From positions 186,001-250,000 of the forward strand of contig NZ_VHIZ01000050.1 in assembly GCF_006494375.1 (NCBI RefSeq): a stretch of 64,000 nucleotides of DNA. The letters run 5' to 3'. This document shows positions 8,356-16,610 of the stretch, piece by piece (position 1 is the stretch's first letter; the number at the start of each line of letters is the position of its first letter). The position numbers and the translations under genes are program-made. This DNA comes from Pantoea anthophila (GTDB lineage Bacteria > Pseudomonadota > Gammaproteobacteria > Enterobacterales > Enterobacteriaceae). The notes beneath the pieces are model-generated. The model saw only the letters and a list, made by a program, of their open reading frames with translations, was not told the DNA's origin and did no database searches.

Positions 8356-10107
8356 TTGACCAGCACCCAACTTACGTGGCAGACCCTACAGCCGGATAGC
8401 GCACCATACCAATCCGTTTTCTCCCGAATTGCTGATGAAGAAACTGATGCTCTGGCAACGGTACAGCCCCGGTTGCTGAATGCGCTGGCGCATTTACATC
8501 ATCAGTCGCAGGGATTCCCGTTACTGCTGGTTCGAAGCCAGGAGAATCGCGATTATCTGACCTTCATTGCCCAGGCCGCGCAGCGGGTGATGTCCGACAG
8601 TACCACGCTGTACGGCGGTGATTACCATATCATGGGTGACACTATCACGCTCCTGCCGCCCTCCGATCCTCAGCGCCCGTTCACCAGTCAGGGTGGCATT
8701 CATTTTGCTGAATGGGTTGAGATGGAGCAGCTGTTTGGCTGCGTACGCCAGTATAAAGATCGCCTCCAGCCTGAACCGGGCCTGATCCATCGCGCCAATG
8801 GCGGTACGCTGGTGCTCTCACTGCGAAGCCTGATGACCCAGCCGATCCTCTGGTTGCGCCTGAAAAAAGCGATTGAGCAGGGCTACGTGGAGTGGACTTC
8901 TCAGGACGAGCGCCGGCCCCTGCCCGTCTCTGTTCCGCCTGTGCCGCTCAGGCTGAATCTGGTGCTGTGCGGAGACCGCGAGGTGCTGGCCGATTTTCAG
9001 GAGCTCGATCCTGAAGCGCATGAAATGGCAATTTATACCGAATTTGAAGAGAACATTCAGATTCTGGATGAAGATGACATGCTGGCCTGGTGTCGCTGGA
9101 ACGAAGAGCTGGCGCGTCAGGCGGGTCTGCCGGTTCCGGAAGCGGACTTCTGGCCGGAACTGATTAAAGAGGGTGTACGTTATAGCGGCGATCAGGAGAC
9201 ATTGCCCCTCTGTCCGCGCTGGCTGCAGCGCCAGATGCGCGAGTCAGCCCTGATGGGTGACACGCTCAATGCCGAAGCGCTTCGCGACGCACTGGAAGCC
9301 CGCTTATGGCGTGAGAACTATCTCAATGAGCGGATGCGGGATGAAATCCTGCTGCGACAGATTCTGATTGAAACCGAAGGTGAAGTGGTCGGTCAGATCA
9401 ACGGCCTCTCGGTCGTTGAATATCCTGGCCATCCCCGCGCCTGGGGCGACCCGACACGGATTACCTGCGTCGTTCACCCCGGTGATGGGGAGTTCATGGA
9501 TATTGAGCGTAAGGCGGAGCTAGGCGGCAATATCCACGCTAAGGGCATGATGATCATGCAGGCTTACCTGATTGCAGAGCTGGAGCTCGATCAGCAACTG
9601 CCCTTTTCAGCGTCAATGGTATTTGAGCAGTCATACTCTGAGGTTGATGGCGACAGCGCCTCTCTGGCCGAGCTCTGTGCATTGATCAGCGCGCTGGCTA
9701 ACCAGCCAATCAATCAGCAGATTGCCGTCACCGGATCGGTAGATCAGTTCGGCAACGTCCAGCCGGTAGGCGGCCTGAACGAGAAGATTGAAGGTTTCTT
9801 CGAGATCTGCCATCAGCGTGAACTCACCGGCCAGCAGGGCGTCATTATCCCGGCCTGTAATGTGCGTCATCTCAGCCTCAGCCAGGCAGTGGTCAGTGCG
9901 GTAGAACAGGGCCGTTTCCACATCTGGGCTGTAGAACGTGCTGATGAGGCCCTGCCACTGCTGACCGGTAAAATATGGCGTACGGAGGATGGCGAGGGCG
10001 ATTGCCTGCTGCACACCATCCAGGAACGCATCAGCCTGTTCAACCAGCCGGATGTCCCGCAACGTCCCTGGGCGCTGCGCTGGCTTAACTGGTTCAACCA
10101 GCGTTAA
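8356..10107 (+). CDS. lonH: Lon-like protease without a visible Walker A (LonH/YcbZ)
   Basis: Member of the Lon (S16) protease family, 583 residues against 586 for E. coli YcbZ. The C-terminal protease domain is intact: the YSEVDGDSAS segment with the catalytic Ser, and GGLNEKIEGFF with the catalytic Lys of the Ser-Lys dyad. I see no standard Walker A motif in the N-terminal region, as in E. coli YcbZ, so it is probably not a classical ATP-driven Lon. The start is TTG (TTG-ACC-AGC-ACC), chosen by alignment with the E. coli N-terminus and by a TATAAT box 34 bases upstream; the frame stays open upstream to 8239. The substrate is unknown. It precedes fabA on the same strand. Confidence 0.88.
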   Translation: MTSTQLTWQTLQPDSAPYQSVFSRIADEETDALATVQPRLLNALAHLHHQSQGFPLLLVRSQENRDYLTFIAQAAQRVMSDSTTLYGGDYHIMGDTITLLPPSDPQRPFTSQGGIHFAEWVEMEQLFGCVRQYKDRLQPEPGLIHRANGGTLVLSLRSLMTQPILWLRLKKAIEQGYVEWTSQDERRPLPVSVPPVPLRLNLVLCGDREVLADFQELDPEAHEMAIYTEFEENIQILDEDDMLAWCRWNEELARQAGLPVPEADFWPELIKEGVRYSGDQETLPLCPRWLQRQMRESALMGDTLNAEALRDALEARLWRENYLNERMRDEILLRQILIETEGEVVGQINGLSVVEYPGHPRAWGDPTRITCVVHPGDGEFMDIERKAELGGNIHAKGMMIMQAYLIAELELDQQLPFSASMVFEQSYSEVDGDSASLAELCALISALANQPINQQIAVTGSVDQFGNVQPVGGLNEKIEGFFEICHQRELTGQQGVIIPACNVRHLSLSQAVVSAVEQGRFHIWAVERADEALPLLTGKIWRTEDGEGDCLLHTIQERISLFNQPDVPQRPWALRWLNWFNQR

Positions 10108-10137
10108 TCCGATTTGCTCAGCGTACAACTGTTCGCT
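10103..10137 (+). promoter_or_regulatory. FabR operator and degenerate FadR site upstream of fabA
   Basis: The 18-base near-palindrome at 10120-10137 has arms AGCGTACA and TGTTCGCT around AC, and matches the known FabR operator of fabA/fabB. Just before it, 10103-10119 (ending ATTTGCTC) lines up with the E. coli FadR activator site but is weaker. The FabR arm begins 12 bases past the lonH stop, and the FadR-like site touches that stop. Together they predict fabA repression by FabR with unsaturated acyl donors and activation by FadR. Confidence 0.65.
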
Positions 10138-10175
10138 AATATTCGTGATTCACTAAAACAAGGCTTATTGAAAAC

Positions 10176-10694
10176 ATGGTAGATAAACGCGAATCCTATA
10201 CCAAAGAAGATCTGATTCTGTCAGGTCGTGGTGAACTGTTTGGCGAAAATGGTCCGCCGCTTCCTTCCGGCAACATGCTGATGATGGACCGCGTGGTCAA
10301 AATGACCGAAGACGGCGGCAAATATGACAAAGGCTTTGTTGAAGCAGAACTGGATATCAATCCCGATCTCTGGTTCTTCGGCTGCCACTTTATTGGCGAT
10401 CCGGTGATGCCAGGTTGCCTGGGTCTGGATGCCATGTGGCAGCTGGTGGGTTTCTATCTGGGCTGGCTGGGCGGCGAAGGTAAAGGTCGTGCACTGGGCG
10501 TGGGTGAAGTGAAATTCACTGGTCAGGTCCTGCCGGACGCGAAGAAAGTCACCTACCGCATTCACTTCAAACGCGTGATCAACCGCAAGCTGGTGATGGG
10601 CGTGGCAGATGGCGAAGTGCTGGTTGACGGTAATCTGATCTACACCGCCAGCGATCTCAAAGTGGGTCTGTTCAAAGACACCGCGGCATTCTGA
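10176..10694 (+). CDS. fabA: 3-hydroxydecanoyl-ACP dehydratase/isomerase
   Basis: Cytosolic enzyme that introduces the double bond in type II fatty acid synthesis: it dehydrates 3-hydroxydecanoyl-ACP and isomerises trans-2 to cis-3-decenoyl-ACP. The length is 172 residues, identical to E. coli. The catalytic His71 and Asp85 sit in [22 protein letters not shown]. The gene carries its own FabR/FadR-type control region and is followed by a strong terminator, so it is probably monocistronic. It converges on rmf. Confidence 0.97.
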   Translation: MVDKRESYTKEDLILSGRGELFGENGPPLPSGNMLMMDRVVKMTEDGGKYDKGFVEAELDINPDLWFFGCHFIGDPVMPGCLGLDAMWQLVGFYLGWLGGEGKGRALGVGEVKFTGQVLPDAKKVTYRIHFKRVINRKLVMGVADGEVLVDGNLIYTASDLKVGLFKDTAAF

Positions 10695-10714
10695 GCATTC
10701 TGCACAGAAACAAA

Positions 10715-10748
10715 AACCTCCGCGCCAGGCGGAGGTTATTTTCCTTTT
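10715..10748 (+). terminator. Rho-independent terminator after fabA
   Basis: AACCTCCGC (10715-10723) pairs with GCGGAGGTT (10729-10737) around a five-base loop, followed by ATTTTCCTTTTT. It begins 20 bases past the fabA stop. Confidence 0.85.
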
Positions 10749-10762
10749 TCAGTGACATCCGG

Positions 10763-10930
10763 TTATGCTGCTACCGACCTGTCCTCCATGGCTTGTCGCC
10801 AACCTCCCAACCAGTGAGACTTAGCGTCAATCAACTGATACGGACACATCTCTTTTGAGCGTCCAGTAATGCCTGCCTGATAACCACGTGAATGGGCGCG
10901 TTCGAGGCGGTCTCGTTTCTGTCTCTTCAT
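10763..10930 (-). CDS. rmf: Ribosome modulation factor
   Basis: A 55-codon gene, shorter than common ORF cut-offs. It translates to MKRQKRDRLERAH, then RGYQAG, GRSKEMCPYQ and WLGGWRQAMEDR, the full E. coli RMF pattern and length. RMF is a small basic protein that drives 70S ribosomes into inactive 100S dimers in stationary phase under ppGpp control. A GGAG-type site lies just upstream (AGGGACACGGAGT). Its place between fabA and pqiC is the same as in E. coli. In the 278 bases upstream I could not pick out a convincing promoter. Confidence 0.96.
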   Translation of the reverse strand: MKRQKRDRLERAHSRGYQAGITGRSKEMCPYQLIDAKSHWLGGWRQAMEDRSVAA

Positions 10931-11134
10931 ACTCCGTGTCCCTCATGTAAGGTCTGTGGAATCTGGTGGAAAGAAAAGTGGTGAATTAATGTTCAACCAC
11001 TCTTACGTTCTACCCCCTGCGCACCCAAAGATCAATGCGCAATCTTCATGCCACTGTCATAAATGTGACCTTAATCGGAAAAGAAAGCGCGGTTTTGTGA
11101 TGGAGATGGCAACACTATCGCCCTGATTAAGCTA

Positions 11135-11187
11135 ATAAAAAGCCCCTGAATCATGCCGTTACATCGCGACATTTCATCTGGGGCTTA
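11135..11187 (-). terminator. Terminator of the pqi operon
   Basis: On the minus strand AAGCCCC and GGGGCTT pair across a long loop that contains further short complementary stretches (TGA/TCA and ATG/CAT), followed by TTTTTATTAG. It lies about 20 bases past the pqiC stop. The wide loop lowers certainty. Confidence 0.6.
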
Positions 11188-11208
11188 GCTTATTTATTCA
11201 TAATATTC

Positions 11209-11778
11209 TTAATTTAGCGCAACCACACTATTGGCGATCTGCTGCGCCGTCTGCTGCCAGCCGGTGGCCAGCGTTCTGACCATGGCATCGTAGCCATCTT
11301 CAGTTTGCGGCAGGACAATATTAAATGCCTGTTTGGTCAGACGGCCCTGATGCTCCAGCGTCCATTCACCGCTGACAATCGCCTTGCCGTCGTAGCGCCC
11401 CTGAAAGCCTGTGATAGTGACATTCAGCGTGTCGTGCTGCGCGCCCAGCGGCGATCCGGCTACAAGACGGCCAGGCAGCGCCTTGCTCAGATTGGTGATC
11501 AGCGTCTGCTGCAGCTGCTGATCAAGCGGACTGGCCCAGAGGTTGTTGGCGGCAATGACATATTTGACGTCACTGGTCTGGTAGACCAGCCCGTTGCCGG
11601 CCAGATAATCCGGCACCGTCACCTGCTGCACCCACAGCATCGGCTGAGCTTCGTTCATCTGGCTGCTGCTGACCTGCATGGAAGCCGCCCCGGAGGGCAG
11701 CTGATACCAGGTATTGTCAACGCTGCTGCTGCATGCGCTCATCACCAGCGCGGCACAAAGTATCAATCCTTTTTTCAC
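11209..11778 (-). CDS. pqiC: Outer membrane lipoprotein PqiC (ABC-type transport auxiliary family)
   Basis: Lipoprotein of 189 residues with a lipobox ending MSAC (lipidated Cys16) after a short hydrophobic signal. It belongs to the DUF330/YmbA family and is the outer-membrane partner of the PqiA-PqiB lipid-transport bridge. The mature part contains WVQQVTVPDYLAGNGLVYQ. Its start overlaps the end of pqiB by 4 bases. It is the last gene of the rlmL-uup-pqiABC run. Confidence 0.93.
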   Translation of the reverse strand: MKKGLILCAALVMSACSSSVDNTWYQLPSGAASMQVSSSQMNEAQPMLWVQQVTVPDYLAGNGLVYQTSDVKYVIAANNLWASPLDQQLQQTLITNLSKALPGRLVAGSPLGAQHDTLNVTITGFQGRYDGKAIVSGEWTLEHQGRLTKQAFNIVLPQTEDGYDAMVRTLATGWQQTAQQIANSVVALN

Positions 11779-13418
11779 TGTTTCGCCCTCTTCGGCTGGG
11801 GATCCTGTCCCGGTTTCGCCTCAAATACCAGCGCATTGCTCTTGGTGTTGAGTGTCCTCAGTACCGGCTGAAGTTCACGCAGCACCTGATCCAGTCGTTG
11901 CATATCCCCGACCAGCTTACTGTAAGCAGGCGAACCGGGCTGCAGTCCTTTCATGCTGCGATTCAGCTCACGCAGCGTCTGCTGCAGATCTTCCGGCAGG
12001 GTCTTCATTGCCGGACTGGCGGTCACTTTGTTGATATTGTCGATAGTGCGCTGCAGATCGCGCATCGTCTTCTGACTCTCTTTCAGCGTACCGGTCGCTT
12101 CATTGACCATGCCGTTCAGAGGCAGGCTGTTGATCTTATCCAGGGCCGCCATCAGTTTCTGCTGAATCTGGCTCAGTCCGCCGCTGACGGTTGGGATCAC
12201 TTCATAGCCTGAGACTTTCTGCGGGCCTTTGTAGGCTGGCGCATTGTCATAGAAGTCGAGATCGACATAGAGCGCACCCGATAGCAGGTTGCCGGTTTTC
12301 AGCGTGGCACGCAGGCCACGTTTCTTCCCATCCTGCAGATGCTGCTCCAGATCGAAATTCTCACCCAGTCGGCTGATAAAGCGATCCGGCTCAATGCGAA
12401 TCAGCACCGGAACGCGGTAATCGTTGTTCAGTGCCTGATCCAGACCCGCTTTCATCAGCGGTGCCTGTGACACGGTACCGAGGCGAATGCCGCGGAATTC
12501 AACCGGTGCACCAGCCTGCAGACCGCGAATGGAGTCTGAGAAGAAGAGCACATAGTCGACGTGATTGGTGTAGAGCGAATCCTGAATGCTGCGCTGATCG
12601 TCAAACAGATGATAGTCGGCATGATTTGTCGCCGCTTCACCCAGATCCCAGCCATCCGGCACATCGAAACTGACGCCGCCACTGAACAGCGTGGTCAGCG
12701 ATCCCATTTCGACCCGCATGCCTGACGCGGACATATCCACGGCGATGCCGCTGTCTTTCCAGAAACGCACGTTGGTGGTCACCAGGCGGTCGTAAGGCGC
12801 GGCGATAAACAACTGATAGGTCATCATGCGTTTATCGGTGTCAAACGAACTGGTTTCCACTGTACCGACCCGGTAGCCGCGGAACAGAACCGGATCGCCC
12901 GGATTAAGCTGACCGGCTTTTTTGCTGTCCAGTATGATGCGGATGCCTTTGGCATCCGGTGGCGCCAGCGGCGGAGCATCCAGCAGCTTGTACTGCTCAG
13001 GTGCCTGGTTTTTCGTGCCGGGCTGCAGTTCGATGTAGGCGCCTGACAACAGCGTGCCAAGGCCGCTGATACCTTCACGGCCCACCTGCGGTTTCACTAC
13101 CCAGAACACGCTGTCGCTGTGCAGCAGCTTGTCCATGCCCGCGTTGAGGCGCGCTTTAATTTCCACATGATGGAGATCGTCGCTTAGCACCGCGCTTTCC
13201 ACCACACCGACATCCACGCTGCGGCTTTTAATGGTGGTTTTACCCGCCACGATGCCCTCAGCGTTTTCAGTAATTAATGTCACTTCCGGCCCCTGATGGC
13301 TGAAGTGATAGAAGAGGATCCATCCGCCGATAAGCAGCGTGACGATGGGGACAATCCAGACCGGCGACCAGCGCTTAATCTGTTCCACCTTTGCATGGCC
13401 GTGGTTAGTTTCCGTCAA
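11775..13418 (-). CDS. pqiB: Intermembrane transport protein PqiB (triple MCE domain)
   Basis: Periplasmic tunnel protein of 547 residues anchored by one N-terminal membrane helix (about residues 18-38, PVWIVPIVTLLIGGWILFYH). Three MCE domains follow (about 45-135, 160-250 and 290-385), then a long helical C-terminal region; E. coli PqiB forms a syringe-like hexamer that spans the periplasm. The start codon is TTG at 13418, preceded by AAGGAG at a good distance; no ATG fits the conserved N-terminus. The start lies inside the 3' end of pqiA (14-base overlap), so translation is probably coupled. Paraquat-inducible in E. coli via SoxS. Confidence 0.93.
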   Translation of the reverse strand: MTETNHGHAKVEQIKRWSPVWIVPIVTLLIGGWILFYHFSHQGPEVTLITENAEGIVAGKTTIKSRSVDVGVVESAVLSDDLHHVEIKARLNAGMDKLLHSDSVFWVVKPQVGREGISGLGTLLSGAYIELQPGTKNQAPEQYKLLDAPPLAPPDAKGIRIILDSKKAGQLNPGDPVLFRGYRVGTVETSSFDTDKRMMTYQLFIAAPYDRLVTTNVRFWKDSGIAVDMSASGMRVEMGSLTTLFSGGVSFDVPDGWDLGEAATNHADYHLFDDQRSIQDSLYTNHVDYVLFFSDSIRGLQAGAPVEFRGIRLGTVSQAPLMKAGLDQALNNDYRVPVLIRIEPDRFISRLGENFDLEQHLQDGKKRGLRATLKTGNLLSGALYVDLDFYDNAPAYKGPQKVSGYEVIPTVSGGLSQIQQKLMAALDKINSLPLNGMVNEATGTLKESQKTMRDLQRTIDNINKVTASPAMKTLPEDLQQTLRELNRSMKGLQPGSPAYSKLVGDMQRLDQVLRELQPVLRTLNTKSNALVFEAKPGQDPQPKRAKQ

Positions 13419-14673
13419 GGCGCGACTCCTTCATTGTATTTTCACGTGCACGATCCCAGAGTAATCGCGGGTCAAAGGTCATGGCAGCGATCATGGTGAT
13501 GATCACCACCATCGCAAACAGAACTGCCCCCCACGCGGGATACACATTCATTAATTGCCCCATACGCACCAGCGCAGAGAGCACGGCAATCACAAACACG
13601 TCGATCATCGACCAGCGGCCAACAAACTCGACCACTTCATAAATCTTGTGCATTTTGTGGCTGTCCCGCCGTCCGCGTCCGCTGGCATCCCAGCAGAGCC
13701 AGCCAATTGCCAGCATTTTCAGCGTCGGCACCATGATGCTGGCAATAAAGATCACCAGCGCCACCGGATAGGAGCCATCAGCCCACAGCACAATCACCCC
13801 CGCCATGATATTGGAGGGATAGGCGCTACCCAGCGTCTCCGTGACCATAATCGGCATCAGGTTAGCCGGAATATAGAGCAGCACCGAGGTGAGCAGCAGC
13901 GCCAGCGTCCATTGCAGGCTGTGCTTACGCCGGGCCTGCGCCTGGACGCCACAACGCGGACAGGCGGGCTCATCCGCAGGCAGAATGGCGGTGCAGCAGG
14001 GACAGGATCGCAGGCCCTGCGCCAGGCCACTGACGCCCACCTCGGGCTCATGCGGCAGTGCGGGTCGGGGTGAGAGGCGATCCCACAGCGCACGCCGATC
14101 GACGCACTGAAAGGCACGCAACTGCAGCAGACAGAACAGAACCCAGGGCCAGAAGCTGGTTTCCAGTCCGATTTCACCATAGGCCATCAGCTTGACGAAG
14201 CTGACCAGCACGCCAGCCATGAAGATTTCTGACATGCCCCAGTTGCGCAGATGAAACAGGATTCGGGCGAGACCGACTCTGAGCGATGTGGGTAACGGTA
14301 TCGGATTGACCAGCAGAAGGATGGTTATCATGCAGAAGGCGGGAACCGCCTGCACGAACAGCAGAAACAGCGTGGCGAGGCTGCTGTAATCTTCCGACAC
14401 CATCACTCTGGGTATCTGCATCAGGGTGATCTGGCTGGTCAGCCCGGCCACCTTCATGGAGACGAATGGAAACAGGTTCGCCAGCACCAGCATAAACAGC
14501 GCTGCCAGCGCGTAGCCCGTTGGTCGTTTACGCGGTTCATGCCAGTTCGCCGTCAGAGCAGTGTGGCAGCGCGGGCATGATGCCCGGCTGCCAACGGGAA
14601 TGTCCGGCAGCCTGATCGTTAAATCGCACTGTGGACAGAGCATCCACGCGTTACTTTTCACTGCTGAACACAT
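13405..14673 (-). CDS. pqiA: Inner membrane protein PqiA
   Basis: Polytopic inner-membrane partner of PqiB, 422 residues. Two similar halves each begin with a four-cysteine zinc-ribbon-like motif (CPQC/CPRC near residues 13-37; CPCC/CPRC near 225-240), each followed by four predicted membrane helices. EVVEFVGRWSMIDVFVIAVL in the second half is a signature of the PqiA/YebS family. It lies 14 bases past uup. Predicted role: handing lipids between the inner membrane and the MCE tunnel. Confidence 0.93.
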   Translation of the reverse strand: MCSAVKSNAWMLCPQCDLTIRLPDIPVGSRASCPRCHTALTANWHEPRKRPTGYALAALFMLVLANLFPFVSMKVAGLTSQITLMQIPRVMVSEDYSSLATLFLLFVQAVPAFCMITILLLVNPIPLPTSLRVGLARILFHLRNWGMSEIFMAGVLVSFVKLMAYGEIGLETSFWPWVLFCLLQLRAFQCVDRRALWDRLSPRPALPHEPEVGVSGLAQGLRSCPCCTAILPADEPACPRCGVQAQARRKHSLQWTLALLLTSVLLYIPANLMPIMVTETLGSAYPSNIMAGVIVLWADGSYPVALVIFIASIMVPTLKMLAIGWLCWDASGRGRRDSHKMHKIYEVVEFVGRWSMIDVFVIAVLSALVRMGQLMNVYPAWGAVLFAMVVIITMIAAMTFDPRLLWDRARENTMKESRLDGN

Positions 14674-14687
14674 CCGCTAGCCCTGCC

Positions 14688-16604
14688 CTACGCGCCGTTT
14701 TTCAGTGACTCAAGCTCTTCCCAGCGCGCAAACGCGGTTTCCAGCTCCTGCTCGGCCTGAGCAAGGTTATCCAGCACCGGTTGCGTCTGATCGTGTGGCT
14801 GACTGAAGAAGTCCGGATGACTCATCTTCGCCTGCAGTTCACCGATGCGCGCTTCAAGCTGCTCCAGTTTTTGCGGCAATTGTTCCAGCTCACGCGCCAG
14901 ATTATAGCTGAGTTTATTCACGTTACGCTTCGCCTCGCTCTTCTCTGCGGCGGGCTTCGCGGTGCTGGTTGCCGCTCTGGCTGGGGCTGAGGCCTTGTGC
15001 TGCCGGTAGGCTGCACGCTGCTGTTGTGCATCGTGGTAGCCGCCAACAAAGGTGCCAATCTCGCCATTCCCTTCGAAAATCCAGCACTCGGTCACGGTAT
15101 TATCGACGAACTGACGATCGTGGCTGACCAGCAGTACTGTGCCCTGATAGCCATCAATCAGCTCTTCCAGCAGTTCCAGCGTTTCGACGTCGAGGTCGTT
15201 AGTCGGTTCATCAAGAATCATCAGGTTGCTGGGACGCAGGAACAGACGCGCCAGCAGCAGGCGGTTACGTTCACCACCAGAGAGCGCGCGCACCGGGGTC
15301 ATGGCCCGTTTCGGGTGGAACAGGAAGTCCTGCAGATAACCCAGAACGTGGCGCGGTTTGCCGTTGACCAGGACTTCCTGCTTGCCTTCGGCCAGGTTGT
15401 CCATCACGGTGCGATCCGGGTCCAGCTCCGCACGGTGCTGGTCAAAGTAGGCCACTTCCAGCTTGGTGCCGGAATGCACGCGGCCATGATCGGCCTTAAG
15501 CTGTTGCAGCATCAGGCGCAGCAGTGTGGTTTTACCGCAGCCGTTTGGCCCGATCAAAGCAATCTTATCGCCACGCTGCACCTGGGAAGAGAAGTCCTTC
15601 ACCAGCACTTTGCCATCGACCGCGTAATCGACATTTTCCAGCTCAAAGACAATTTTGCCCGAGCGGGAGGCTTCACCCACCTGCATGTTCGCTTTGCCCA
15701 TCACTTCACGGCGCTCAGAACGCTCGCGACGCAGGGCTTTCAGCGCACGCACGCGACCTTCATTGCGGGTACGACGGGCTTTAATGCCCTGACGGATCCA
15801 CACCTCTTCCTGCGCCAGCTTGCGGTCAAACTCCGCGTTCTGCATCTCTTCGACGCGCAGCGCTTCCTCTTTACCCGCCAGATACTGATCGTAGTTGCCC
15901 GGCCAGGAGACCAGTTTGCCGCGGTCAAGGTCGACGATCCGCGTCGCCATGTTGCGGATAAACGAACGGTCATGGGAGATAAAGACGATGCTGCCGCTGA
16001 AATTCTTCAGGAAGGTTTCCAGCCAGTCGATGGTTTCAATATCCAGGTGGTTCGTCGGTTCATCCAGCATCAGAACGCGCGGATTGCTCACCAGCGCACG
16101 GCCCAGCGCCGCTTTACGCAGCCAGCCACCCGAAAGCGATGAAAGCTCGGTATCGGGCTTCAGGCCAATCTGCTCCAGTACATCATGGATGCGGCTTTCC
16201 AGCTGCCACAGATTCTGATGGTCAAGAATGCTCTGCAGACGCGCCATCTCATTGAGGTTTTTATCGCTTGGATCGTCCATTACCAGATGGGAAATGGCGT
16301 GATAGGCTTTCAGATGCTCTGCCTGCTCTTCAACGCCTTCAGCCACGAAGTCATAGACCGAACCGGTAATATTGCGTGGGGGGTCCTGTTGCAGACGCGC
16401 CACGACCAGGTCGGTTTCATAAATAATGCGACCATCATCCAGGGGCTGTTCACCATTGATGATCTTCATCAGGGTGGATTTACCTGCACCGTTACGGCCG
16501 ACCAGACAGACGCGCTCGTTCTCTTCGATATGCAGTTCGGTGTTGTCTAGCAGCGGCGCATCGCTGAAGGAGAGATAGGCGCCGTGGATACTGATTAATG
16601 ACAT
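14688..16604 (-). CDS. uup: ABC-F ATPase Uup
   Basis: Soluble ABC-F protein with two ATPase domains and no membrane part. The first domain has GRNGAGKST (residues about 36-44) and LSGGWLRKAALGRAL; the second has GPNGCGKTT and LSGGERNRLLLARLF, each with an LDEPTN Walker B. The C-terminal coiled coil of about 80 residues (from about 555) binds DNA in E. coli Uup. ABC-F proteins act on ribosomes, and Uup affects precise transposon excision. A Lys/Arg-rich linker joins the domains. The length is 638 residues against 635. It is 6 bases past rlmL. Confidence 0.95.
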   Translation of the reverse strand: MSLISIHGAYLSFSDAPLLDNTELHIEENERVCLVGRNGAGKSTLMKIINGEQPLDDGRIIYETDLVVARLQQDPPRNITGSVYDFVAEGVEEQAEHLKAYHAISHLVMDDPSDKNLNEMARLQSILDHQNLWQLESRIHDVLEQIGLKPDTELSSLSGGWLRKAALGRALVSNPRVLMLDEPTNHLDIETIDWLETFLKNFSGSIVFISHDRSFIRNMATRIVDLDRGKLVSWPGNYDQYLAGKEEALRVEEMQNAEFDRKLAQEEVWIRQGIKARRTRNEGRVRALKALRRERSERREVMGKANMQVGEASRSGKIVFELENVDYAVDGKVLVKDFSSQVQRGDKIALIGPNGCGKTTLLRLMLQQLKADHGRVHSGTKLEVAYFDQHRAELDPDRTVMDNLAEGKQEVLVNGKPRHVLGYLQDFLFHPKRAMTPVRALSGGERNRLLLARLFLRPSNLMILDEPTNDLDVETLELLEELIDGYQGTVLLVSHDRQFVDNTVTECWIFEGNGEIGTFVGGYHDAQQQRAAYRQHKASAPARAATSTAKPAAEKSEAKRNVNKLSYNLARELEQLPQKLEQLEARIGELQAKMSHPDFFSQPHDQTQPVLDNLAQAEQELETAFARWEELESLKNGA

Positions 16605-16610
16605 GTAATC

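Noticed and set aside
10121..10137. Hairpin terminator of lonH
   Set aside because: The dyad matches the FabR operator and has no T-run after it.
14997..16142. 381-codon open frame on the plus strand
   Set aside because: It lies fully antisense to uup, whose translation has both ATPase motif sets. The antisense product is rich in His and Gln with no family resemblance; such frames are common opposite GC-rich genes.
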